Below, one piece after another: positions 7,506 to 14,073 of a DNA stretch of 20,919 nt. The stretch spans positions 1 to 20,919 of the forward strand of contig CAYXGT010000050.1 of NCBI GenBank assembly GCA_964464635.1. The letters are read 5' to 3'. Every line of letters begins with the position of its first letter. The stretch's first letter is position 1. A program made the position numbers and the translations under genes. The DNA comes from CAYLMG01 sp964464635 (GTDB taxonomy: Bacteria; Planctomycetota; Phycisphaerae; Sedimentisphaerales; Anaerobacaceae). The notes beneath the pieces are model-generated. The model was not told the origin of the DNA, ran no database searches, and saw nothing but the letters and a program-made list of their open reading frames with translations.

Positions 7506-8354
7506 TTACAATCGGGCGGTTTGGTCTGTCGGCTTTGTCTTTTTGCTTTCGAACTGCTCGATGCGCGGCTTGATTTGCTCTTTGTTTTTCAGTTTCGCCT
7601 CGATTTGTTTTTTCATACATCGTCGTATCTGCGGCATTATATTCTCGGCTTCGAGTACCGCATCGCCGGCCAGCTGCTCAATCCTGTTTCTTATCAGGCC
7701 ATATATTGCCAGAGCAGGTATTGCAATAAACAGGCCCCAGAACGTTGTTACAAGTGCAACCGAAATTCCGTTTGCCAATTGTGCCGGTGCGGGCTGGCCG
7801 CCCGCGCGAACAATAGCATTAAACAATTTAATCATTCCGAAAACCGTCCCGAACAAGCCGACCATCGGGGATACATTGCCAATCAGATTAAGCCATTCGC
7901 TTTTGCGAAACAGCTCCGAGGTCTGGTCCTGCAGCGATTCCGCGATAAGGTTTCTCATCCTGAAAAAATCCGCCCCGGATGTTTTCAAAGCTCTCGATAC
8001 CGCGTTACTGACAAAATCGTCCCTGTCGGCGATTTGCTCATCTAATTTTTCAAGCCCGAACTGCTGAACCGTTTCGATGATTTGCTCATTTATACCATCA
8101 GGTAAAAGCCTTCTGCGCCGAATCGTAAGAAGCTGCTCGGCGGCCAGAAAAGCCGTAACAAGGGACATCGGGAAAAGAACAAACCAGACAATAGGGCCGC
8201 CGCTTACGACGAACTGCTTAAGAAAGGTCTCTGTATCCGCAGAGCCTGCATCATTGGTTCTCAGTTGACTGCGAATTGCAATTACAAAAGCCAATATACA
8301 GCCGAATACAACCAACAGCAAAGCTGCTTTCGACAAATGTCCCCTGCGTTCCAT
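7506..8354 (-). CDS. exbB: MotA/TolQ/ExbB proton-channel family protein
   Basis: Inner-membrane ExbB/TolQ-type protein of 282 residues that forms the proton channel with ExbD. Membrane segments lie near residues 9-27 (AALLLVVFGCILAFVIAIR), about 50-70 (IVWFVLFPMSLVTAFL), and a long pair around IGNVSPMVGLFGTVFGMI and TTFWGLFIAIPALAIYGLI, the family signature. A cytoplasmic loop between segments two and three and a lysine-rich tail follow the usual plan. The frame extends up to 8411, but ATG 8354 has AAAGGA just upstream (8359-8364) and avoids overlapping the VWA gene. It sits between the VWA gene and exbD and is surely co-transcribed with both. Fusion of an extra N-terminal membrane segment is typical of planctomycete-like ExbB forms, though that comparison is from memory. 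Confidence 0.92.
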   Translation of the reverse strand: MERRGHLSKAALLLVVFGCILAFVIAIRSQLRTNDAGSADTETFLKQFVVSGGPIVWFVLFPMSLVTAFLAAEQLLTIRRRRLLPDGINEQIIETVQQFGLEKLDEQIADRDDFVSNAVSRALKTSGADFFRMRNLIAESLQDQTSELFRKSEWLNLIGNVSPMVGLFGTVFGMIKLFNAIVRAGGQPAPAQLANGISVALVTTFWGLFIAIPALAIYGLIRNRIEQLAGDAVLEAENIMPQIRRCMKKQIEAKLKNKEQIKPRIEQFESKKTKPTDQTARL

Positions 8355-8372
8355 AGTTTCCTTTCTTCTTTT

Positions 8373-8383
8373 GGCCGTGTTAC
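8373..8383. repeat. Remnant of the palindromic element
   Basis: GGCCGTGTTAC matches the closing arm of hairpin A. It lies at the 3' end of the VWA gene and contains that gene's TAA stop. An 11-bp match alone could be chance; its place, at a codirectional junction and on a stop codon, is that of the complete copies. Confidence 0.5.
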
Positions 8384-9333
8384 CTTTCTTCAGGATTTTC
8401 TTCGTATTCATCCGTAATTAAGATGGACCGGCCGCCGCTTTCCTGGGCTATTGCCTCGAGCACTCTGCGGTCCTGCTCCTGCGGCCAGAAACCTATAGTA
8501 TTAAACTGTATCGATGGAGCGTTATTTTTCAGGTAATTTGTTATCTGCTGTTCGGATAAATCACTGTTATCGTCTGCAAGCTCAAAACCGTCCGTCAGGA
8601 AATAAATCAGCGAAGGGGGTAAACCCGCGACATCACGGATTTGAATTGCCGCCCTCAGAGCCGAGAATGCATCAGCTTTACCGGCTGGCTGAACCGAATC
8701 GATGAATTTTAAGGCTGATGATTTATTTTTATAGCTCGCGCGAACAAGCTTTCCATCACCGAATTTAAAAATTTTATCATTGCCGAAAAAAATAATGCAA
8801 AAGTACCGGTCCTGCTCCAGGTTTTCGATCGATTGCTTCAGTTGCTGCTGCACCCAGCCGAACATCCCGCTCATACTGCCGGAACAATCGACAAGATAGC
8901 AGAGCCTACGGTCCTGCAGTACTTGCCGGCTTCCAAAAAAATCGCTCTTACGGCTAAAGATGGAATTGCTCAAAGGGATAAAACTTTTTGCAGAGGCCAA
9001 AGTCCCGGGAAAATCGTTAAAATCCGCATTTGCATTCCTGACCTGGGTAAAAATCTGACCCGAACTTATCTGCTGGCTCTTTTCACCTTCAAATTCTTCG
9101 AACGCCGGCGCTTTTATCTTCGGTTTCGGACCTTCGGGAGCTGTGTGAAGAATTCTTCCGGCCTGCTGTCCTAAGGACTCCTTACGGAGTATTTTAGCCG
9201 TTGGAACAGTGCTTTGTACTTTTTCAGCGCCGGACGGAGAGAATTGAATAATTGCTAACACACCGAGCACGATTAAATGGATTGCTGCCGAAATTATCCA
9301 GGCCCAAAACGTTATACTCCCTTTTCGTCTCAC
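8380..9333 (-). CDS. Membrane-anchored VWA-domain protein with TolA/TonB-like anchor
   Basis: Inner-membrane protein of 317 residues with a periplasmic von Willebrand A domain. The anchor (about residues 10-31, WIISAAIHLIVLGVLAII) has SxxxH (Ser15, His19), the signature that TolA and TonB use to couple to TolQ/ExbB. A linker with basic and acidic patches follows to about residue 140. The VWA domain starts at YLVDCSGS; its metal-site residues are Asp149, Ser151 and Ser153, with a further Asp248 in LTDGFE. The frame reaches up to 9384, but its first codons are repeat-encoded. GTG 9333 has AAAGGA eight bases upstream (9342-9347), while ATG 9342 overlaps that site and has no spacer. ATG 9342 would add three residues. 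exbB and exbD follow directly. The SxxxH coupling role is inference from TolA. Confidence 0.88.
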   Translation of the reverse strand: MRRKGSITFWAWIISAAIHLIVLGVLAIIQFSPSGAEKVQSTVPTAKILRKESLGQQAGRILHTAPEGPKPKIKAPAFEEFEGEKSQQISSGQIFTQVRNANADFNDFPGTLASAKSFIPLSNSIFSRKSDFFGSRQVLQDRRLCYLVDCSGSMSGMFGWVQQQLKQSIENLEQDRYFCIIFFGNDKIFKFGDGKLVRASYKNKSSALKFIDSVQPAGKADAFSALRAAIQIRDVAGLPPSLIYFLTDGFELADDNSDLSEQQITNYLKNNAPSIQFNTIGFWPQEQDRRVLEAIAQESGGRSILITDEYEENPEER

Positions 9334-9351
9334 TTGAACCATCCTTTGGCT

Positions 9352-9421
9352 ATAACACGGATACCTTGTCCGTACCACGGCCATCCTGGCCGTGGTAACA
9401 CGGGCTTCCAGCCCGTGTTAC
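9352..9421. repeat. Palindromic element, copy 4 (three hairpins, mixed orientation)
   Basis: 70 bp: a degenerate arm A (ACGGATACCTTGTCCGT), a perfect ACCACGGCCATCCTGGCCGTGGT hairpin apart from its loop, and a B arm in reverse orientation (CACGGGCTTCCAGCCCGTG). It lies between the L,D-transpeptidase stop and the VWA start. The ACC/GGT outer pair differs from the AAC/GTT of other copies on both sides of the stem. Confidence 0.93.
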
Positions 9422-9435
9422 TTAAAATCCTTTTT

Positions 9436-10497
9436 TTAATCCACCACCTTCACCCTGGAATCAACAGGCACAAGTAAATCATAGACAAATATTACATCGC
9501 CGTTATGCAATCGAACACATCCTCGTGAGCTTGCCTCACCGATTGTCTCCGGGTCCTTTGTGCCGTGAATACCAATACCGTCCCTGCCTTTTGTATTCTC
9601 ATCGATGCCTTCAAGGCTTATCCACCTCGAGCCCAGAGCATAGTCGGGGTCTCCGGGATGGAGAATTTTGCCGGTCACCGGATGTTTCCAGGGCGGCTCT
9701 ATAAGTTTTCCACCTTTTCTTACCCGCCAGAGACCTGTGGGAGTTTCCAGTCCCGGCTGGCCAATGCCGACCTTAAAACTTCTAACGAAAGTATTTTGAA
9801 GGTAGATATCCATCGTAAAAGCCGACAGGTGCACCATTGCGTGGAACGGCCCGTTGACAACCTTTATCGTCTGGCCGGCCTGAAGAGTCTCTGCGCGCGG
9901 AATACTATTAATCCGCATAAGCACTTCATACGGTACCTTATATTTACCCGCTATATCGGAAAGGATTTCTCCGGGCCTGACTGTATAGGTACTGCACAGG
10001 GGGTCCGGCGGAAAGATTTTCCTGCTGAACAGCCACTCGTTCGCAAGCGCGGAAAGCTGCTCTTTGACAATTTTTTGCTGCTTGGCGCTCATAGTAAAGG
10101 CCAGTGCCTCATTCAGCTTGTTGCGGGCCTCGATAATCCTGGCAGGTTTTGCACTGATGCACTCGGCAGCTTCATTGATAAGCCCGGCTGCCTGCGGGTC
10201 AGTCTCTATGGCCGGCTCCGGTATTGTTACAAGATTAGGCTCCTTCTCAACAGGCATCGATTCCGGTTCAGTTTCTTCAATTTCTTCCACAAGCTCATTA
10301 TCAATTTCTAGCGGCGGCTCTTCAGCTTGTTGAGTTAAGTCTATCTCTGTATCGGAAGGTGTTTGTTTTTTGAACGGGTTAATGTCAAAAACAACCGCAA
10401 TCACCGCCCCTGCAATAATGACTGCAAGGACAACATAAGGCCAAAAACCTTTCCGACTTTTTTTTCTTGCGTATGGACCTAAAGGATAACGAGCCAT
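9436..10497 (-). CDS. LysM domain L,D-transpeptidase (YkuD family)
   Basis: Membrane-anchored peptidoglycan enzyme of 353 residues. The family makes 3-3 peptide cross-links or attaches proteins to peptidoglycan. Order: basic N-terminus, membrane segment 18-37 (FWPYVVLAVIIAGAVIAVVF), acidic Glu/Pro-rich linker 50-100, a helical stretch 101-158, LysM domain about 170-213 (TYTVRPGEILSDIAGKY), YkuD domain about 218-353. The catalytic motif IHGT (His311) ... SRGCVR (Cys327, Arg329) is intact. ATG 10497 is chosen because AAGGAG (10505-10510) is seven bases upstream; the ATG at 10500 is only four away and the frame to 10527 runs into a repeat. It precedes the VWA/exbB/exbD genes in the same direction, across a repeat copy. 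Confidence 0.95.
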   Translation of the reverse strand: MARYPLGPYARKKSRKGFWPYVVLAVIIAGAVIAVVFDINPFKKQTPSDTEIDLTQQAEEPPLEIDNELVEEIEETEPESMPVEKEPNLVTIPEPAIETDPQAAGLINEAAECISAKPARIIEARNKLNEALAFTMSAKQQKIVKEQLSALANEWLFSRKIFPPDPLCSTYTVRPGEILSDIAGKYKVPYEVLMRINSIPRAETLQAGQTIKVVNGPFHAMVHLSAFTMDIYLQNTFVRSFKVGIGQPGLETPTGLWRVRKGGKLIEPPWKHPVTGKILHPGDPDYALGSRWISLEGIDENTKGRDGIGIHGTKDPETIGEASSRGCVRLHNGDVIFVYDLLVPVDSRVKVVD

Positions 10498-10504
10498 CAT
10501 AAAT

Positions 10505-10510
10505 CTCCTT
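10505..10510 (-). promoter_or_regulatory. Ribosome-binding site deciding the L,D-transpeptidase start
   Basis: AAGGAG on the minus strand. Two adjacent ATG codons follow at spacings of four and seven bases; the second (10497) is best placed. Confidence 0.65.
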
Positions 10511-10514
10511 AACT

Positions 10515-10564
10515 GTAACACGGCCATCTTGGCCGTGTTAACACGGGCTGGAAGCCCGTGTTAC
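10515..10564. repeat. Palindromic element, copy 5 (50 bp, two hairpins)
   Basis: Canonical form with GGCC(ATCTT)GGCC in hairpin A in place of GGAC/GTCC, a paired change, and hairpin B GGGCTGGAAGCCC. On the minus strand its first bases supply the TAA stop of the cyclo-ligase gene (10561-10563). Confidence 0.96.
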
Positions 10565-11133
10565 TTAAAGTATATTATCTGCTCATCCGTCACGAGAAAA
10601 TCTATTGGTATATCCGTCACAGTAGCGGGAACCAAATCATCTTCCAAGACCTGTTCTGCAAAACCGAACCCGCATTTCTTTGCCCTTAATTTTTGTTCAG
10701 CGAAGAACCTGTCGTAGAAACCGCCGCTTCTGCCTATCCTGTGCCCGGCCCGGTCAAAGCCGAGTGCGGGCGTGACAACAAGGTCTATCAGCTCAAGCGG
10801 AACCGACTCGTCCGTTAACGGATTCCTCAGACCCCCGATTTCGGTCGAGAAACCGTCATTGAAAGAATTTATCTTCACCGGTATCATATATTTCTCTTCC
10901 CAGTACACTTTAGGGACGGTTATCGTTTTACCCTCCCGCCAGCCGTACTCTATAGCCTGGGTTGTATCTATCTCTTCAGGCAGCGATAAGAAAATCATAA
11001 TCACCGAGGCGCTGCGGAACTGAGGTGTAGAAATCAGGTTTTGACAGGCCTTTTTGCTCTTCTCTGCTCTTTGCTCTTCGGTGATTTGCTCAAGGCAGTT
11101 TCTTAACTTCTGACGCAATAAATCCTTGACCAT
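10561..11133 (-). CDS. 5-formyltetrahydrofolate cyclo-ligase
   Basis: Cytoplasmic enzyme (190 residues) that converts 5-formyltetrahydrofolate to 5,10-methenyltetrahydrofolate using ATP, recovering the folate from an inactive form. The ATP-binding signature GHRIGRSGGFYDRFF (residues 130-144) and the FLSLPEEIDT segment (48-57) are diagnostic, and the length is typical. The frame opens at TTG 11148, but ATG 11133 has an AAGGTG site six bases upstream and gives the usual start. The stop codon lies inside a palindromic element. It is downstream of rarA and upstream of the L,D-transpeptidase, all in the same direction. 6S RNA, which lies beside this gene in enterobacteria, is not possible here, because the upstream gap is only 72 bases. 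Confidence 0.95.
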   Translation of the reverse strand: MVKDLLRQKLRNCLEQITEEQRAEKSKKACQNLISTPQFRSASVIMIFLSLPEEIDTTQAIEYGWREGKTITVPKVYWEEKYMIPVKINSFNDGFSTEIGGLRNPLTDESVPLELIDLVVTPALGFDRAGHRIGRSGGFYDRFFAEQKLRAKKCGFGFAEQVLEDDLVPATVTDIPIDFLVTDEQIIYFK

Positions 11134-11151
11134 TTTTAACACCTTCAACCT

Positions 11152-11173
11152 GTGAGATGTGAAATTATCTCAC
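11152..11173. other. Small inverted repeat upstream of the cyclo-ligase gene
   Basis: GTGAGAT and ATCTCAC form a perfect seven-pair stem around an eight-base loop, 18 bases upstream of the cyclo-ligase ATG. It is unrelated in sequence to the palindromic element next to it. No U-run follows on either strand, so a terminator role is unlikely; an operator or mRNA leader structure is possible. Confidence 0.45.
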
Positions 11174-11177
11174 GGGT

Positions 11178-11204
11178 TAAACACGGCCATCCTGACCGTG
11201 TTAC
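11178..11204. repeat. Palindromic element, copy 6 (single hairpin)
   Basis: AACACGGCCATCCTGACCGTGTT: only hairpin A, with one C/A mismatch in the stem. It begins one base downstream of the rarA stop codon on the minus strand. A short CACGGG at 11171 may be the trace of a lost B arm. Confidence 0.8.
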
Positions 11205-11205
11205 G

Positions 11206-12573
11206 TTATTTTTTTCCCTGTTTTTCCACACTACTTTGTATCAATCTTTGCAGCTTTTGTAAATAACACTTAATATTTTTTTCATAGCCTGCATTTTTAG
11301 GAACATAGTAATTTTTCCTGGATTCGGCAGGCAGGTATTCCTGTACCACAAAACCTTCTTCGAAATTATGCGGATATTTGTAATCAGCTCCGTAACCTGC
11401 TTTTTTAGCGGCGGGGTAATGGCTGTCTTTCAAATGCTTCGGTACGGCAATAGTAGGTTTGGTTTTAACATCAGATACAGCCTGCCATACAGCGTTGGCG
11501 GAAGCATTCGATTTCGGTGCACAGGCCACATAAATAGCAGCCTGCGCCAGCGCTAATTGAGCTTCCGGCAGTCCCACAAACTCCGATAACTGGACAGCCG
11601 CAGCCGCGAGAACAGTCGCCATCGGGTCAGCGTTTCCAACGTCCTCGGTCGCACATATCGCTATCCGCCTCGCAATAAACCGTATGTCCTCGCCTCCCGT
11701 TATCATCCGCGCCAGCCAGTAAACCGTCGCATCAGGGTCACTGCCTCGCATACTTTTCTGCAAAGCACTTGCCAGGTCGTAGTGCGTATCACCTGTCCCG
11801 TTATAGACTATGGTTTTCTGCTGTATCGAGTCTTTGGCGGTTGCTATATCGAATTTGTTTTTTTTACCTTTCGATGCCTGTGATAAAACACCTATTTCAA
11901 GAGCTGTAAGAGCTTTTCTCGCATCGCCGTCACTTGAGACCGCAAGAAACTTTAACGCCTTTTCTTCTGCCTGAATATTGTATTTGCCGAGTCCGCGCTC
12001 TAAATCACTTATAGCCGTCTTCAATAATGTCATTATATCGGCCTCGGTCAATGGCTCGAAGTGGAAGACGGTACTGCGGGAAATCAGAGGTGAGTTGACC
12101 GCGAAAAACGGATTCTCAGTCGTCGCACCTATAAATATTAAAACACCCGATTCCACGTCATCGAGAAGGACGTCCTGCTGAGCGCGATTGAAACGGTGTA
12201 TCTCATCGATAAAAAGCACGGTTCGGCCTTTGCTGACGGCGAGCCTGTCTTTTGCTGAGGCTATAATCCGGCGTATATCGTTAACACTGGCCGCCGGGGC
12301 ACTTAGGTAATGAAATTCGGCATTTGTATAATTGGAAATCACGACCGCGAGCGAGGTTTTTCCGATTCCGGGAGGCCCGTAAAAAATCAGGCTGCTGAGC
12401 CTGTCAGCCTCGAGCATCCTTCTTAGAAGCTTTCCGGGGCCGAGGAAATGTTCCTGGCCGACGAACTCCTGAAGGGTTCTCGGCCTCATTCGAACCGCCA
12501 GCGGCGCCGCAGAGGCAATATTGGCATCTTCAGACCGGCTGAACAATGTTTTACTGTTTTTACCCTCAACCAT
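11206..12573 (-). CDS. rarA: Replication-associated recombination protein A (RarA/MgsA), AAA+ ATPase
   Basis: Clamp-loader-like AAA+ ATPase of 455 residues that acts at stalled replication forks together with SSB and RecA. Walker A GPPGIGKT is at residues 66-73, Walker B FIDEIHRF at 121-128, followed by ATTENPFF (the sensor-1 region) and the C-terminal tetramerisation domain with the YKYPHNFEEGFV segment. The N-terminal LFSRSEDANIASAAPLAVRMRP has the family form, so ATG 12573 fits. There is no Shine-Dalgarno sequence before it; instead a strong promoter (12583-12611) places the transcript start within a few bases of the ATG, suggesting a leaderless mRNA. The prenyl synthase gene lies upstream in the same direction, but rarA probably has this promoter of its own. 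Confidence 0.96.
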   Translation of the reverse strand: MVEGKNSKTLFSRSEDANIASAAPLAVRMRPRTLQEFVGQEHFLGPGKLLRRMLEADRLSSLIFYGPPGIGKTSLAVVISNYTNAEFHYLSAPAASVNDIRRIIASAKDRLAVSKGRTVLFIDEIHRFNRAQQDVLLDDVESGVLIFIGATTENPFFAVNSPLISRSTVFHFEPLTEADIMTLLKTAISDLERGLGKYNIQAEEKALKFLAVSSDGDARKALTALEIGVLSQASKGKKNKFDIATAKDSIQQKTIVYNGTGDTHYDLASALQKSMRGSDPDATVYWLARMITGGEDIRFIARRIAICATEDVGNADPMATVLAAAAVQLSEFVGLPEAQLALAQAAIYVACAPKSNASANAVWQAVSDVKTKPTIAVPKHLKDSHYPAAKKAGYGADYKYPHNFEEGFVVQEYLPAESRKNYYVPKNAGYEKNIKCYLQKLQRLIQSSVEKQGKK

Positions 12574-12582
12574 TATCAGGCT

Positions 12583-12611
12583 ATTATAATTGAAAACTTC
12601 AGGAATGTCGA
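12583..12611 (-). promoter_or_regulatory. Sigma-70-type promoter of rarA
   Basis: Minus strand TCGACA (12606-12611), spacer of 17, perfect TATAAT (12583-12588). One mismatch in the -35. The predicted transcript start is about 12576, only a few bases before the rarA ATG (12571-12573). Confidence 0.6.
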
Positions 12612-12630
12612 TTGTTCCTGACCTGTCCGG

Positions 12631-12688
12631 TTACGTGTTATCACCCGCGGCCTCGCCGCGAGGCGGGCGGGCTTCAAGCCCGTAATAC
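12631..12688. repeat. Palindromic element, copy 7 (diverged)
   Basis: Left arm ACGTGTTATCAC; the middle is a different hairpin (GCCTCG CCG CGAGGC, 12650-12664); the right part is the B hairpin GGGCTTCAAGCCC ending AATAC. It overlaps the end of the prenyl synthase gene, coding for its last residues and its TGA stop. Confidence 0.75.
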
Positions 12689-13648
12689 GTTCACAGAGCA
12701 GGCTGTATCTATCAAGGCTTTTTTGGCTTTGCTGTCCGGCAAATCTGTTATTGATTCGACCGCATTATCAACGAATGTCTGAATTTGTTCACGGACATAT
12801 TCCGTCCCGCCGCAGGACTCAAAAAACTCCTTAATTTTCCTTGAATCGCTTTTTTCGGCATTTAATTGCCTTATAAATTCGGTTTTTTTCTTCTCATCCA
12901 ACCGGCTCAACATAAAAATGAGCGGCAGCGTCGGTTTGTTTTTATCGACATCACTGCCCAGGGTTTTGCCGCTTTTATTTTCGTCGCCTGCGATATCAAC
13001 TAAATCGTCCGCAATTTGAAAGGCGATACCGAAATTTAGTCCATAATCGCTCAATGACTGAATTTGTCTTTTCTCTGCTCCGGATAGATAAGCGCCGAGG
13101 CGGCAGCAGGTACTGAAAAGGGCTGCGGTTTTTTCAGTGATTATTTCAATATATTCTGCCTGGCTTAAATTCCAGTCGCGTTTATGAATCGTCTGCCTGA
13201 GCTCGCCCTCACAGATGCGAGCAGCAGTTGCGGATATCATTTTTATAATTTCAGATTCAAGAGAAGTACACATCTTAAAAACACGGCTTAGCAAAATGTC
13301 ACCCAGGAGAATGGCGGCTTCATTGCCGTAAATGCGGTTTACCGTTGCCTCGCCACGACGAATTTGCCCTTCGTCTATAACATCGTCATGCAATAACGTC
13401 GCGTTATGGAGTAATTCCATAACAGCCGCTGTTTGTATATGCTTATCGGTAATCTCGCCGCAGCAGGCTCCGCAAAGCAGCAGAAGTGCCGGCCGAATCA
13501 TCTTGCCGCTGCGGACATTAAAGCTCCTGACCAGCTTCACCAACGATTCATCCTGACAAAGCGTATCGGTCTGCTCAAAGATTATACCCCTGACCTGCTC
13601 TAACTGAACCTCTAAAGGTTTTAAGATTTTCAAAATGTCGGTTTTCAT
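12674..13648 (-). CDS. Long-chain trans-polyprenyl diphosphate synthase
   Basis: All-trans polyprenyl synthase of 324 residues. It condenses isopentenyl diphosphate with an allylic primer to give the side chain of menaquinone or ubiquinone. The first Asp-rich motif DDVID is at residues 88-92 and the second, DDLVD, at 214-218. Ala83, five residues before the first motif, is small rather than aromatic, which in this family marks long-chain products over farnesyl or geranylgeranyl diphosphate. GKMIRPALLLL (48-58) is also characteristic. The last residues (VLRA) and the stop are encoded by a diverged palindromic element. No Shine-Dalgarno sequence precedes the ATG. Chain length and the choice among HepT/IspB-type names cannot be settled from the sequence alone. 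Confidence 0.93.
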   Translation of the reverse strand: MKTDILKILKPLEVQLEQVRGIIFEQTDTLCQDESLVKLVRSFNVRSGKMIRPALLLLCGACCGEITDKHIQTAAVMELLHNATLLHDDVIDEGQIRRGEATVNRIYGNEAAILLGDILLSRVFKMCTSLESEIIKMISATAARICEGELRQTIHKRDWNLSQAEYIEIITEKTAALFSTCCRLGAYLSGAEKRQIQSLSDYGLNFGIAFQIADDLVDIAGDENKSGKTLGSDVDKNKPTLPLIFMLSRLDEKKKTEFIRQLNAEKSDSRKIKEFFESCGGTEYVREQIQTFVDNAVESITDLPDSKAKKALIDTACSVNVLRA

Positions 13649-13655
13649 AGCTATT

Positions 13656-13686
13656 AGTATAGTTTTTTGGCCAAAAATCGGCTCAA
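13656..13686 (-). promoter_or_regulatory. Candidate promoter of the prenyl synthase, with 14-bp palindrome
   Basis: Minus strand TTGAGC (13681-13686), spacer 19, TATACT (13656-13661), seven bases before the ATG, again implying a very short leader. The spacer holds a perfect palindrome TTTTTGGCCAAAAA (13664-13677). The spacer is long for sigma-70, so the call is weak. Confidence 0.3.
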
Positions 13687-13907
13687 ACTCACTTCCTAAA
13701 TATTGATCAAAAATTGTAGTCTATAATATTTTGTTTGTTTTGTAATGGAAAAAAGAAATGTAATATCTAAAGAATTTAAAGCCAATGAGGGACAGCCATG
13801 AAGAGAGATTCTAACCACTAAATTTGTTTAAAATTTACGACGAAAAACCATATCAAAACGTTTTTATTGCCTCCTAACTGAAATCGGGAAAGAAAATCAG
13901 TATTGTT
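13687..13907. other. AT-rich intergenic stretch left of the HAD island
   Basis: About 220 bases without a recognised gene. It contains AATATTGATC (13699-13708) and AAAACCATATCAA (13844-13856), both repeated in the same order on the other side of the HAD/small-protein pair; a perfect plus-strand TATAAT at 13722-13727 with no good -35; and an eight-codon frame (ATG 13798, MKRDSNH) preceded by GAGGGA. I do not call that frame a gene. Confidence 0.5.
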
Positions 13908-14060
13908 CTATCGCTTAGTAGTTAGAATATAATGGGGTGGCTTGGGGGCATCGGCAGTAAAACCAAAACTTCGCAAAATCTCAGCCCTTCGCTCAAATAC
14001 CTTGTCTACACGTTTTTCTGCTCGAACTGATTTTGAAGAAGATTTCTTTTTTCTTCTCAT
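13908..14060 (-). CDS. Small basic protein, 50 residues, unknown function
   Basis: Hypothetical protein of 50 residues, very rich in Lys and Arg in its first half (MRRKKKSSSKSVRAEKR), ending in PPHYILTTKR. The open frame runs up to 14210, but the upstream part overlaps the HAD gene in another frame. ATG 14060 has an AGGAAGGA site six bases upstream, and that site overlaps the HAD gene's TGA stop (14074-14076), so the two are probably translationally coupled. No domain is recognised. The charge would suit a nucleic-acid- or ribosome-binding role, but nothing in the sequence shows it. Real-gene status rests on the ribosome-binding site, the spacing and the AT-rich composition shared with its neighbour. 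Confidence 0.55.
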   Translation of the reverse strand: MRRKKKSSSKSVRAEKRVDKVFERRAEILRSFGFTADAPKPPHYILTTKR

Positions 14061-14073
14061 GTTTTTTCCTTCC

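Noticed and set aside
10529..10717. Open frame on the plus strand starting with MAVLTRAGSPCY
   Set aside because: Its start is a reading of the palindromic element, and the rest is antisense to the cyclo-ligase gene.
12792..12806. ACGGA CATAT TCCGT inverted repeat resembling part of the element
   Set aside because: It lies in the normal coding sequence of the prenyl synthase with no other element features; five paired bases can occur by chance.
13798..13821. Short plus-strand frame MKRDSNH with an upstream GAGGGA
   Set aside because: Only seven codons before the stop, no following gene on that strand for it to lead, and no supporting promoter.
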